The position numbers and the translations under genes were made by a program. Below, piece by piece: positions 36,531 to 45,574 of a stretch of DNA of 64,000 bases. This stretch comes from Shewanella electrodiphila (GTDB lineage: Bacteria; Pseudomonadota; Gammaproteobacteria; Enterobacterales; Shewanellaceae): positions 186,001 to 250,000 of the forward strand of contig NZ_JAKIKU010000006.1 in assembly GCF_023283985.1 (NCBI RefSeq), given 5' to 3'. The notes beneath the pieces are model-generated. The model made no database searches, was not told where the DNA came from, and saw nothing but the letters and a program-made list of their open reading frames with translations. Positions within the stretch are counted from its first letter, which is position 1; each line of letters opens with the position of its first letter.

Positions 36531-36973
36531 TGATGCGTAACTTAAAGCTAAGTTTATTACTTTTATCAGCAATGGTTTCCAGTAATGGAATAGCTGCAGT
36601 AACCGAAACCGAATTCGTAGCCGGTGTCACTCAAGCAAATGAACAAGGAGTATCACTTGCGGAGTATGCATTAGCACAATTTAACGCAACCCCTGAAGAT
36701 GCTGGTGAAATTCTTGCTTTAGCGATACAGGCAACCGATGGCAATGAAGAAATGATAATTCAGGTTCTTGCCTCTGCGGCGGCTTCAGGTATGGATCCAG
36801 ATGAAATACTGGCAATTGCGCTTGCGAATGGTGTCGACCCTTCTATCGTTGCAAAAGCGGTAGAAGAAACATTAACTGCCGGTGGTGGTTCATTTGGTTC
36901 AGCTCCAGCACCTGGTGCCATTGGTTCTGGTGGTGGTTCTGGCGGCGGTGCGGAAACCGTTTCGACCAACTAA
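36530..36973 (+). CDS. Small secreted protein with glycine-rich tail, unknown function
   Basis: I do not recognise the family. The 147-residue product has a signal peptide (MMRNLKLSLLLLSAMVSSNGIAA), then a helical, acidic, alanine-rich part with what look like two or three short repeats (TPEDAGEILALAIQA, EMIIQVLASAAASG, DPDEILAIALANG, DPSIVAKAVEE), and a tail of about 30 residues made of Gly, Ser, Ala and Pro. Its ATG overlaps the lapD stop (TAATG), with AAGGA upstream, so translation is coupled to lapD and a role in the same pathway is likely. A terminator follows. It could be a matrix or surface protein; that is conjecture. Confidence 0.75.
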   Translation: MMRNLKLSLLLLSAMVSSNGIAAVTETEFVAGVTQANEQGVSLAEYALAQFNATPEDAGEILALAIQATDGNEEMIIQVLASAAASGMDPDEILAIALANGVDPSIVAKAVEETLTAGGGSFGSAPAPGAIGSGGGSGGGAETVSTN

Positions 36974-37043
36974 TTAACCTGAGCCTAATTTAATATAAGC
37001 CGTGTTCAACCTAGGCCGCAGTTAACTTAAGCCAAATACATAT

Positions 37044-37064
37044 AAGCCCGCTAATAGCGGGCTT
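37044..37064. terminator. Bidirectional terminator between lapGD and megL
   Basis: Stem AAGCCCGCT/AGCGGGCTT with a three-base loop lies between the convergent genes ending at 36973 and 37072. Short T/A runs lie on both sides, so it could serve both strands. Confidence 0.8.
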
Positions 37065-37071
37065 ATTCATT

Positions 37072-38253
37072 TCAATTACCTTTAATAAATGCTTGCTCGA
37101 TATCAGCGATCAAATCTTCCACATTTTCTAGCCCCACAGAAATGCGTAATAGGTTATCAGTGATCCCAGCTTCTTCTTTGGCTTCAGGAGAGTATGCACT
37201 ATGAGTCATTGATGCAGGGTGTTGCACTAATGATTCTGCATCCCCTAAGCTGACAGCTATTGTGAATAGAGATAAAGCGTTAACAAAATTAATCGCTGTC
37301 TTCATGTCACCGTTTAACTCGAATGCGACCACCCCGCCTGCACGTTTCATTTGTTTGCCAAGATACACATGTCCTTGATGAGATTTAAGCCCTGGATAAA
37401 ATACTTGGCTAATTTGAGGATGATTCTCGAGAAAGTTAGCGATTATTTCAGCGCTATCACAATGTCGTGTCAATCTTACATCAAGGGTTTTTAAGCCCCT
37501 TAAAATGAGCCATGCATCGTGGGGAGACATAACACCACCAAAATCTTTCAAAATGTCGTGCTTTAGCCCATCAATATGTTCTTTGCTACCACAAACAATG
37601 CCAGCAATAACATCCCCATGACCATTTAAATATTTGGTTGCGCTATGTACCACCATATCAATCCCCATGGATAATGGCTGCTGTAAAAGTGGTGTCATGA
37701 AAGTATTATCTACAATACTAACCAGTCCATTACGCTTAGCAATATCTGCGATAGCGCGTAAATCATAAACCTCTAAATGTGGGTTTACTGGTGTTTCACA
37801 AAACACCAGTTTTGTGTTTGGCTGCACTGCTGCTTCCACTGCCAATGTATCCGTAAAATCCACAAAGCTGACATCGATGCCAAATCGGGTTAATTGAGTG
37901 TTTAATAATGCAAAGGTGCAGCCATATACAACATTTGATGCAACAAGATGATCGCCAGCTTTAAGATGTGTCATTAATGCAGCAGAGACAGCTGCCATAC
38001 CTGATGCGCATGCGGCGGCGCTTTCTGCGCCTTCAAGTAAAGCCATTTTGCGTTCTAACTCATCGGTTGTCGGATTACCGAGTCGAGTATAAATATATCC
38101 AGGTTCTTCACCTGCAAAACGTGCTCCACCTTGCTGTGCATTGTCAAATACGAAAGTGGCGCTTTGATACAGAGGTGTCACTAACGCGCCAAACTGTTCT
38201 TTTTTATGCCCACCATGAATTGCTAACGTGGCTAAATCCCATTTTTTTTGCAT
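37072..38253 (-). CDS. megL: Methionine gamma-lyase
   Basis: A 393-residue PLP enzyme of the Cys/Met metabolism family that degrades methionine to methanethiol, ammonia and 2-oxobutanoate. PLP-binding Lys207 is in HSATKYLNGHGD; IYTRLGNPT binds phosphate across the dimer. Cys112 in VYGCTFALL is the active-site cysteine that distinguishes methionine gamma-lyases from cystathionine lyases, which supports this call over MetC or MetB. GGGAG lies just upstream of the ATG. It stands alone, converging on the lapGD unit. Sulfur-volatile production is typical of Shewanella. Confidence 0.9.
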   Translation of the reverse strand: MQKKWDLATLAIHGGHKKEQFGALVTPLYQSATFVFDNAQQGGARFAGEEPGYIYTRLGNPTTDELERKMALLEGAESAAACASGMAAVSAALMTHLKAGDHLVASNVVYGCTFALLNTQLTRFGIDVSFVDFTDTLAVEAAVQPNTKLVFCETPVNPHLEVYDLRAIADIAKRNGLVSIVDNTFMTPLLQQPLSMGIDMVVHSATKYLNGHGDVIAGIVCGSKEHIDGLKHDILKDFGGVMSPHDAWLILRGLKTLDVRLTRHCDSAEIIANFLENHPQISQVFYPGLKSHQGHVYLGKQMKRAGGVVAFELNGDMKTAINFVNALSLFTIAVSLGDAESLVQHPASMTHSAYSPEAKEEAGITDNLLRISVGLENVEDLIADIEQAFIKGN

Positions 38254-38638
38254 CTTGCTCTCCCTGCTTATTTAAACTCTCGAGTTGAACTCAAGTACTT
38301 AAGTACAAAGCTTAAGATACAGGTACGATTAATTTAGCCAACACTAATCAAATTTCGAAAGTCCGCAACGTTGTAAATTTATAATTACATCTCAATGTAG
38401 CAAACAAAATAATTAAGGCATGAAACTTAAACTTAGAAAGCTAGCCAACAGTGTTCCATAAAGAACAAACAACATTAATGACACAAGCAATACAAACAGC
38501 TCATCAACGATACAAACAACTAAATAAATGATTAAAACAGGATACTTAGCACAGTTTAGTCAAAACAATGACAAACGAGTTGCTAGCGACAAAAAAATGG
38601 CTAAAATTATTTTTCAAATGTATTAATTAGGATGCTGC
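38254..38638. other. Intergenic stretch without a recognised gene
   Basis: AT-rich DNA between divergent megL and the small zinc-ribbon ORF. Apart from a TCAAGTACTTAAGTAC region near 38292-38307 with short overlapping palindromes, which may be part of the megL promoter, I see no RNA gene or operator. Confidence 0.5.
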
Positions 38639-38827
38639 ATGATTTATTTGAAAGCTTGCCCTCAATGCAAAAAAGATACAGAGCTAAGAAAACTACATAG
38701 ATCGTTAATAGAGAAACATTTTAAATTTAGACATTATGATAAATACATGTGTGAAAGTTGTTCTTCTGTTTTCATGGTTAATCAACTTTTCCCACAAAGA
38801 ATGAAGATTATTGCAAAAGTAGCCTAA
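38639..38827 (+). CDS. Small zinc-ribbon-like protein
   Basis: A 62-residue basic protein with two CxxC pairs (CPQCKK near 8-11 and CESC near 38-41), an arrangement that would bind one zinc ion as a ribbon. The middle is rich in Lys, His and aromatic residues. AGGA lies eight bases before the ATG. No family is recognised. It stands alone between two AT-rich intergenic stretches. The cysteine pairs and ribosome binding site support a real gene. Confidence 0.5.
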   Translation: MIYLKACPQCKKDTELRKLHRSLIEKHFKFRHYDKYMCESCSSVFMVNQLFPQRMKIIAKVA

Positions 38828-39077
38828 ACCTAATTTTATCAATTTAAAATAAATACTTTCCTGAGAACATACCGCGATATGAGTGAAAATATCACACAGC
38901 TAAATTTCCTTATGAGAAAATTGGACACTTCCTAAAATATGAATCAATGTAATACATACAACACACTTTAAACCACTAAGTTAAACACATAGTAGAAACG
39001 AAAATACTTAATATAGTAAATTTTGAACTAGCAAGCACCATATTGTCATTAAAGAGTCACAGCAGCCCTAAAGCCCA

Positions 39078-39563
39078 TCAATCCAGCCTTTCCCAAACTT
39101 CAACCTCTGACAACACTCCAGCTTCAAAGCGCTCGGTATGCCACTCATTACCGACCAATTTATAAGAAAAGGTAAATGACTCCCCTTCTTGAACATTGAA
39201 AGAGTTTAACGATGGAAATTCGATATAATGCTGCTGAGTCAGTTGGTACTTACCTGTACCTGCAGCCCAAAACGTTTTCACGCCCGAAGAGGTTTGCATT
39301 GTGGTAAAGCTAAAATAATTCTGCGAAATCACTTTTATCGCGCTGAGGTTTAAGTCCTGATAATTGATCCACTTTCCTTTATCGTTGAGATACTGTCCAG
39401 AGCTCAGGGTCCAACTTCCAACCAGTTGATTTTGGTAATTTGCGCTTTCACTTTTAATGGCATCTTCTGAATGCTCTTCAGCACGAATGTGGGGACTGGC
39501 GACAATCATTGCCAAACTGAATATCAGTTTAACTATTAGTGTAAACCCGCGTTTAGCTGCCAT
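39078..39563 (-). CDS. Secreted lipocalin-like protein of unknown function
   Basis: A 161-residue exported protein. The signal peptide spans about the first 28 residues (to HIRAEE). The mature part starts with a lipocalin-like NQLVGSWTLSSGQY and continues as alternating beta strands (YFSFTTMQT, GTGKYQLTQQHYIEF, FTFSYKLVGNEWHTERF, EVEVWERL), fitting a small beta-barrel or lipocalin-like domain. No ligand or catalytic residues can be named. It is monocistronic and divergent from the acetyltransferase gene. Confidence 0.7.
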   Translation of the reverse strand: MAAKRGFTLIVKLIFSLAMIVASPHIRAEEHSEDAIKSESANYQNQLVGSWTLSSGQYLNDKGKWINYQDLNLSAIKVISQNYFSFTTMQTSSGVKTFWAAGTGKYQLTQQHYIEFPSLNSFNVQEGESFTFSYKLVGNEWHTERFEAGVLSEVEVWERLD

Positions 39564-39803
39564 TAATTTTTCCTTTATAACTAATTCAAAGGCATCATGT
39601 TAACGTTTCGCCCGCTTAGGTATAGCCGACTTAAGTCTACTGGCATTATCCTAATGCTATAGAACTGCTTAATTGTATGGAATGACAGGCAGAAAGGTTC
39701 TAAAGTTGATATTCTGCCACAATAAAATATTCGCCCTGCAGCTATAGTCGATAAGTTCATAAGTCATCGCTAAGTTCATAAAACATCGAGAATGGAGTTC
39801 ACA

Positions 39804-40352
39804 ATGACAGAAAAAGAAAAGATGCTTGCAGGTCAGTCCTATGATGCTTGGGAACCTGAGTTACTTGAATTAAGAGCCAATGCAAAGAAGCTATGCCATC
39901 AATTTAATCAGCTATGTCCATCAGAAATAGAACAGCGCACAAACGTATTAAAAGCATTAATATCACCTAAGGGAAAATGCCATATAGAAGCGAACTTCTT
40001 CTGTGATTACGGCATAAACATTGAAGTAGGCGATAATTTCTATGCAAACCACAACTTAGTCATCCTAGACGTATGTCAGGTCAAAATAGGTAACAATGTG
40101 ATGTTTGGCCCCAATGTAATGTTATCTACTGCAACTCATCCTCTGGATGCCATTGCAAGGCGCACGACTGAATATGGAAAGCCGATAACGATTGGAGATG
40201 ATGTGTGGTTAGGCGGCAATGTATCTATATTACCAGGAATAACCATTGGCGATAATGCCGTGATCGGCGCAGGAAGTGTAGTAACAAAAGATATTGCCGG
40301 CAATGGTGTTTTTGCCGGCAATCCTTGTAAATTTATTAAAGCGCTCACCTAA
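39804..40352 (+). CDS. maa: Maltose O-acetyltransferase family hexapeptide enzyme
   Basis: A 182-residue left-handed beta-helix acetyltransferase using acetyl-CoA, of the Maa/NodL type. The Maa N-terminal domain (MTEKEKMLAGQSYDAWEPEL) precedes hexapeptide repeats (IGNNVMFGPNVMLSTATHPLDA, IGDDVWLGGNVSILPGITIGDNAVIGAGSVV), with catalytic His in ATHPLD. The ATG at 39804 has GGAG six bases upstream and gives the E. coli-like N terminus; an ATG four codons earlier is less likely. The physiological acceptor may be glucose, maltose or another sugar. It stands alone. Confidence 0.88.
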   Translation: MTEKEKMLAGQSYDAWEPELLELRANAKKLCHQFNQLCPSEIEQRTNVLKALISPKGKCHIEANFFCDYGINIEVGDNFYANHNLVILDVCQVKIGNNVMFGPNVMLSTATHPLDAIARRTTEYGKPITIGDDVWLGGNVSILPGITIGDNAVIGAGSVVTKDIAGNGVFAGNPCKFIKALT

Positions 40353-40407
40353 GAAAGTATTAATATTTTAGGTCAATGCGTCATTAAATCATTCTGCTCA
40401 TTTTGAT

Positions 40408-41502
40408 TTATAATGATTTTTTAAGTCGTTTCATCCCTTCATCAATATTAATTAAGGCTTGATAACCAAAATCTTGTTTCGCTGCACTAATATCAAAATA
40501 ATGGCTAGTTGACAGCTGCCTTGCCACAAAACGCGTCATAATCGGTTCTTGTTGTTTGTTGAGCAAACCATAAACGGTTTCTAACACCACGCCTGCTGTA
40601 TAAGCAACGCCTGCTGGCACTCGTTTTGAAACGGGGCCGATATCGACACAAGCAAGAATTTTGTTGAGCATTGAAGCCATTGTAATTGGCTCATCATTAC
40701 TTAAAAAATAGGCCTTACCTGCGGCATTTGAAGCAGCATTTAAATCATTCGCGGCCAAAATGTGGGCATAAGCGGCGTTATCAACGTAAATGGTATCAAC
40801 CAATTTATCCTGTTTACCGACTAGTTTAAGCTTACCCATTTGAGCTCGCGCGATGACACGTGGCACAAGATGAGGATCTTCTGGGCCCCATATCAAATGA
40901 GGTCTTAATGCTGTGGTCTTAAACTCAGTATTATTAGCGTCTAACACCATTTTTTCAGCTATGGCTTTTGAGTGACCGTAATAATTCAAATAGGATTTGG
41001 CATAAGGGGCTGATTCATCAATACCTGACTCATCTTCACCTGCAAAGGTCACACTTGGGGTGCTGGTATAAACTAAGCGCTTAATATTTAATGCCTTACA
41101 AGCGCGAATAATATTGGCAGTACCATTTACGTTTGGCTCAAAATAGCTGTCTCTGCTGCCCCAAACACCAGCTTTTGAAGCAACATGAAATACTAAGTCG
41201 CAATCTTGCATTGCAGACAATACACTTTCATAGTCAGCTATATCCCCTTGAAACATGGTTACGCCCATGTCAGTTAACGCGGGATAGTCACCGCGGGCAA
41301 AACCCACAACTTCGATTTGTGCGGCACGTAATCTTTTACAAATGGTTTTACCTAAAAAACCACCAGCACCGGTCACAAAAACCCGTTTAGCTGATGCTTT
41401 AAGCGCTGTTAACGCTTGTTGTTCTTGTACTAATAAGTCATCAAACATTAATGGGCTCTTTTGATTTTTATCTGAAGATAAAGACGGTTGATTAACACTC
41501 AC
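40408..41502 (-). CDS. oleD: OleD, 2-alkyl-3-ketoalkanoic acid reductase
   Basis: A 364-residue NADPH-dependent short-chain dehydrogenase of the 3-beta-HSD type that reduces the beta-keto acid from OleA to a 2-alkyl-3-hydroxy acid in long-chain olefin biosynthesis. The nucleotide motif VFVTGAGGFLGKTICKRL begins near residue 41, after a longer N-terminal extension than usual, and the catalytic Tyr-Lys pair is in YYGHSKAIAEKM near 177. It starts three bases after oleC stops, so the two are coupled. In Shewanella the final product of this pathway is a polyunsaturated C31 hydrocarbon. Confidence 0.93.
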   Translation of the reverse strand: MSVNQPSLSSDKNQKSPLMFDDLLVQEQQALTALKASAKRVFVTGAGGFLGKTICKRLRAAQIEVVGFARGDYPALTDMGVTMFQGDIADYESVLSAMQDCDLVFHVASKAGVWGSRDSYFEPNVNGTANIIRACKALNIKRLVYTSTPSVTFAGEDESGIDESAPYAKSYLNYYGHSKAIAEKMVLDANNTEFKTTALRPHLIWGPEDPHLVPRVIARAQMGKLKLVGKQDKLVDTIYVDNAAYAHILAANDLNAASNAAGKAYFLSNDEPITMASMLNKILACVDIGPVSKRVPAGVAYTAGVVLETVYGLLNKQQEPIMTRFVARQLSTSHYFDISAAKQDFGYQALINIDEGMKRLKKSL

Positions 41503-41505
41503 AAG

Positions 41506-43164
41506 TTATTCCTTCCATTGCTTTTGTGCCCAGACACTGAGCTTTTCACGGAATATTTTTGCGTTATGACGCACATCAACCGGAAAGTCAGGATGAATAA
41601 GGAAGCGATGAATTCCTGTTGTATGAGGGTATTTTTCAGCGATATCAAGCAACTCTTGATAGAGTAGTTTACTGGTTGAGCAGACAATCCCTTTATCAAG
41701 TTCAACACATAATAACGGCACAGTGGCGCCATTAACTTCAATAGCAACCAGTGCAGAGCGTTTGACTTGTTGATGAGTGTTAAACACTCGCTCACAAGGA
41801 ATCGAAAAATAACGTTTATTGCTATCTACCCGATGGGCTTTACGGCCACACATCCATAAATGACCTGCATCATCAAGATAACCTACATCACCCATTCGGT
41901 GACGAACAATATCACCATCGGCAATTTTAGCCGAAGCTGTTGCTGCGTCTCGCTGGTAATAACTCTCACTGACCATTGGGCCTTTTACGACTATCTCACC
42001 GATTTCACCACTGTTCAGGGGTAATGATTCATCCCACTGACTGATCACATCTTCGGTAATATCGATAATGGCAATATCAACACCATCTATTGGCTTGCCA
42101 ACACAAATCCCTTTACCTTTATCAGTGGACTCAGTGGTATCAAATAACGCTGAGCTCGGCATCATACTGATAGGTAAAGACTCAGTCGCGCCATAAGAGT
42201 TTAACACTTCAACGCCTTCAGATAACATCTGACTGAATCGTTTAATGGATGAAATTGTCGCTGGCGCGCCGGCTGAAATAACTCGCTTAACACTCGGTAA
42301 CTTATGCTCTTTTTGCTCCCCCGCTTGACCTAATCGTTCTAGTAAAGCTGGGTTAACAAACATATTTGAGCATTGATACTTTTCAATCGCAGCAAAAAGA
42401 TAATCAGGGTTAGCCGTTATCGGTTTACTGGCATCCATGGCAGGTACAATAGACGCCATACCAAGTGCTGGCCCAAATAACGAAAATAATGGGAAGGTCG
42501 CTAAATCTCGCTCGCCAGGTTTAATGCCATAATCATGCTTTAATGCCTGAATTTGCGCCTCAAACATTGCATGGCTGTACACCACACCTTTAGGCGTACC
42601 AGTGCTGCCACTGGTAAATAATATCGCCGCCATTTGGCTGTTATCAAGAAGCTGTATTGGATATGGCGTATTAAGCTCGGCTTTAGGCAAGCTATCAATA
42701 TTTTTTGCCCCAGCCAACCAGCGCTCTAGTCCACTGCCACCAACATTCAAACAATGCTTTACAGAAGGCTTACCCCAACCTAATACTCTACGGGCAATAT
42801 TCGCTTTCGAAATACCAATAAAAACGTCGGGCTTGGCTTCTTCAAAGCATTGCTTTAAGTTCTTAACCCCCATTCCAGGGTCCACCAAAATCGGGATAAT
42901 CCCTGCTTTAAATAGCGCAAAAGTAAGCACAAAAAAATCGATACTCGGTGTCACCATCAATACCGCTTTCATCCCCGCTTGAATCCCAGCAGCATTTAGC
43001 CGATAGGCCATATCGTCAGAGTCAGCATCTAAGGCTTTAAAGTCAATTTCTTGATATGAAAGTGAACCGGATTGAGCCGTTTGTACAGCAACAGCAAGTT
43101 CAGTGGGAATGTGTTTCGCAGCATGAGATAAATGCTGGCAGATATTGGCTGTATTTATAGTCAT
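41506..43164 (-). CDS. oleC: OleC, AMP-dependent beta-lactone synthetase
   Basis: A 552-residue member of the acyl-adenylate superfamily that converts the OleD product to a beta-lactone with ATP. The AMP-binding motif [20 protein letters not shown] is near residue 185, the adenine motif NSYGATES follows, and [22 protein letters not shown] marks the hinge before the C-terminal domain. Without its neighbours it would be read as a fatty acid-CoA ligase; the oleABCD context decides. It is 171 bases downstream of oleB with a hairpin between. Confidence 0.93.
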   Translation of the reverse strand: MTINTANICQHLSHAAKHIPTELAVAVQTAQSGSLSYQEIDFKALDADSDDMAYRLNAAGIQAGMKAVLMVTPSIDFFVLTFALFKAGIIPILVDPGMGVKNLKQCFEEAKPDVFIGISKANIARRVLGWGKPSVKHCLNVGGSGLERWLAGAKNIDSLPKAELNTPYPIQLLDNSQMAAILFTSGSTGTPKGVVYSHAMFEAQIQALKHDYGIKPGERDLATFPLFSLFGPALGMASIVPAMDASKPITANPDYLFAAIEKYQCSNMFVNPALLERLGQAGEQKEHKLPSVKRVISAGAPATISSIKRFSQMLSEGVEVLNSYGATESLPISMMPSSALFDTTESTDKGKGICVGKPIDGVDIAIIDITEDVISQWDESLPLNSGEIGEIVVKGPMVSESYYQRDAATASAKIADGDIVRHRMGDVGYLDDAGHLWMCGRKAHRVDSNKRYFSIPCERVFNTHQQVKRSALVAIEVNGATVPLLCVELDKGIVCSTSKLLYQELLDIAEKYPHTTGIHRFLIHPDFPVDVRHNAKIFREKLSVWAQKQWKE

Positions 43165-43286
43165 AAGCTCACTGTCATGAATACGATTTAAGGTTCACTT
43201 TTATAACATTATCATTGTTAACTGATTCATTGCTTAAGTATCACTGTATTAAGAGTAATGACTTTCTAAGTTCAGCTAACGCTATA

Positions 43287-43321
43287 AAGTAAAAAGGCAT
43301 CATTACGATGCCCTTACTTTA
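43287..43321 (-). terminator. Hairpin between oleB and oleC
   Basis: GGCATC/GATGCC with a five-base loop, extended by outer AAAGTAA/TTACTTT pairing and followed by T-rich DNA on the minus strand. It lies 15 bases past the oleB stop within the ole cluster, so it may partly end oleAB transcripts or act as a processing or attenuation site. Confidence 0.6.
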
Positions 43322-43335
43322 TTCACTCTGACAAG

Positions 43336-44220
43336 TTAAGCCTTTGGCTGCTCTGCCATAAAGTGCTGAATAAGCCCAATCACATCTTCAGCCGCATCTT
43401 CCAGAATATAATGACCACAATCATCAAACTCTCGCACCTGCGCATGAGGCATATGTTGACGCCACTTGTCTAAAAAGTGCTTATCAAAAACAAAATCCTG
43501 AAGTCCCCAACAAATTAAGGTCGGTACATCAGAAAACTTAGTTAAGCTGTCACTGATGTCAGACACTAACTGGTAATTACGGTCTTCAGGCTTTAATGGA
43601 ATATCCTGTACAAAACGTAATGTTGAAATACGGTTTTTCCAGTTATTAAACGGCGCAACATAGGCTTCACGCACTTCTTTTGACATCGGTTTACGCTTAA
43701 CACCCACATAAGAGGCAATGGATGAAAAAGCATTAAAGCCTCTTACCAAAAATGTACCTAATATCGTTTCACGGCAAACCCATAATGCCCAAGGAAAAGG
43801 CTTGGTTTCAGGTAAATGAAACGCTGCAGTATTTAAAAAGACTAAACGTTTAATTCTTTCAGGGTAACGAGCTGCGTAACCCATACCAATCATGCCACCC
43901 CAATCGTGCACGACTAGGGTAATGTTTTCTTTCACATCAAGACTATCAAGCAAGGCTTCTAGATCATCAATACGATTTTTTAAGGTGTAATCATATTGTG
44001 GATCGTCAGGCTTATCTGATAAACCACAACCAATGTGATCAGGTACAATACACTGATGAGTTGGGCTTAATGCCGTTACTAAGTTACGGTAGTAATAACT
44101 CCAACTAGGATTACCATGAACCATAACAACTGGCTCACCTTGACCTTCGTTGACGTAATGTAATTTATTACCATTTCGGTCTAAATAATGGCTGTCAAAA
44201 GGCAACAGATTTTCTAACAT
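43336..44220 (-). CDS. oleB: OleB, beta-lactone decarboxylase (alpha/beta hydrolase)
   Basis: A 294-residue alpha/beta hydrolase related to haloalkane dehalogenases; OleB removes CO2 from the beta-lactone made by OleC to give the cis-olefin. The nucleophile is Asp106 in VVHDWGGMIG, the oxyanion region is HGNPSWSYYYRN, and the catalytic His is in DDCGHYILEDA near residue 272. Sequence alone would suggest a dehalogenase; the ole neighbourhood makes OleB the better call. It follows oleA after 49 bases. Confidence 0.92.
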   Translation of the reverse strand: MLENLLPFDSHYLDRNGNKLHYVNEGQGEPVVMVHGNPSWSYYYRNLVTALSPTHQCIVPDHIGCGLSDKPDDPQYDYTLKNRIDDLEALLDSLDVKENITLVVHDWGGMIGMGYAARYPERIKRLVFLNTAAFHLPETKPFPWALWVCRETILGTFLVRGFNAFSSIASYVGVKRKPMSKEVREAYVAPFNNWKNRISTLRFVQDIPLKPEDRNYQLVSDISDSLTKFSDVPTLICWGLQDFVFDKHFLDKWRQHMPHAQVREFDDCGHYILEDAAEDVIGLIQHFMAEQPKA

Positions 44221-44269
44221 GATGCTTCCTAATAATTCTTATAATATTGTTAAATAACCAGTTAGATGA

Positions 44270-45319
44270 TTACCACTTGATGCCGAGCATCATACAGTTC
44301 AATCCACTGCCTATTCCTAGAAAGCTCACTTGATCGCCGAGTTTCAAGAACCCTTGATCATGGGCAATCGCTGCGGTCACAGGTAAAGACACTGTGCCCA
44401 TATTGCCGAGCGTTTCATAGGTAGGAAATTCTTTTTCATGAGAAATGTTGAGTGCATTTAAAACTTGCTTGCGATTAGATGCGCCAACCTGGTGACAAAT
44501 CACTTTATCAACTTGTTCTACAACCCAATCACGTTGAGTCAAGAAGTGCTCCCAAGTATGCTTAGCTAAATCAACACCCTCTTTGAGCAGTGTGACGGCA
44601 TCAGTGCGCATAAACTCACGATATAGCTTCTGGCTCGTTTCCTGAAGGCCCCATTGACATAACTCATGGTGCTCAGGAGCAGATAAATGACTCGCCCCTA
44701 ACAGTTGATGCTGTCGGGTATTTTTAAGCGGTAAGCTGCCATCGGTTAAAATAACCGCAACAGCACCGGAGCCACCAGTTAGCGTCGCCAATGATTGAGC
44801 AAAGTTTTGCATCGTCGGCTCATTCAACATATTGTCGATAGTGACTTCAACGATATCGCGGGCAGATTCACACGAAACCACCATGCCAGCTTTGATTTGT
44901 CCTAACTCAATGCGGTTAGCAATATCTAAAATGCCTGATAGCACGCCAAGACATGCGTTACTGATATCGTAAATCGCAGTATCTTTTGAAACACCTAGCT
45001 CAGCCGCAACACGACAAGCCGTAGCAGGTTCATGTTGGTCGCGACAGACACCGGTGTAAACCACAGCACCTAAATCACTAACACTGATACCTGTTTCATC
45101 TACAGCTTTACGCGCTGCACATAATGCGCCGTCAGATAATCGATAGCCTTTTGGCCACCAACGACGTTCTTTGATACCAGTTAATGCAGCTAATTGCCCC
45201 ATTGGAATACGAAACTTTTGATAAAGCGGCGCAAGACGAGATTCTAGGTCTAGGCTAGACACCACTTGGGGTGCTAACTCATAAGCCATACTATTAATAA
45301 AAACGCGGGAATATTTCAT
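44270..45319 (-). CDS. oleA: OleA, long-chain acyl-CoA condensing thiolase
   Basis: A 349-residue thiolase-fold enzyme that joins two fatty acyl-CoA chains head to head to a 2-alkyl-3-keto acid, the first step of the olefin pathway. Nucleophile Cys123 lies in SNACLGVLSG, and Glu97 in RDQHEPATA sits 26 residues before it, the spacing found between the catalytic Glu and Cys of Xanthomonas OleA; a FabH would not have this Glu. ICHQVGASNRKQV and LGNMGTVSLP carry the His and Asn. It is the first gene of oleABCD. Confidence 0.95.
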   Translation of the reverse strand: MKYSRVFINSMAYELAPQVVSSLDLESRLAPLYQKFRIPMGQLAALTGIKERRWWPKGYRLSDGALCAARKAVDETGISVSDLGAVVYTGVCRDQHEPATACRVAAELGVSKDTAIYDISNACLGVLSGILDIANRIELGQIKAGMVVSCESARDIVEVTIDNMLNEPTMQNFAQSLATLTGGSGAVAVILTDGSLPLKNTRQHQLLGASHLSAPEHHELCQWGLQETSQKLYREFMRTDAVTLLKEGVDLAKHTWEHFLTQRDWVVEQVDKVICHQVGASNRKQVLNALNISHEKEFPTYETLGNMGTVSLPVTAAIAHDQGFLKLGDQVSFLGIGSGLNCMMLGIKW

Positions 45320-45574
45320 GAAACCGTATCAATCGCTCACTTTAAGGTCGCTTACAGCAACCATATTTATTGGTATTTGTTATTAACCCGCCATTTGAGC
45401 AAGAAAAACCCAAATATTCAATATAAAACCACTTTTAGTCGTAGATAAATCTACCTACGCCACAGTTTATGGCAGTTAATTTTGTGATGGCATGAGTTTG
45501 TTTAAGTCTTAAGCTAGCAATTTAAAACTATATAACAGCAAGTTAGCTAACTATTCGAACAAACAAAAAATCAA

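Noticed and set aside
43336..44220. Haloalkane dehalogenase
   Set aside because: The fold and nucleophile agree, but its place between oleA and oleC makes OleB the better reading.
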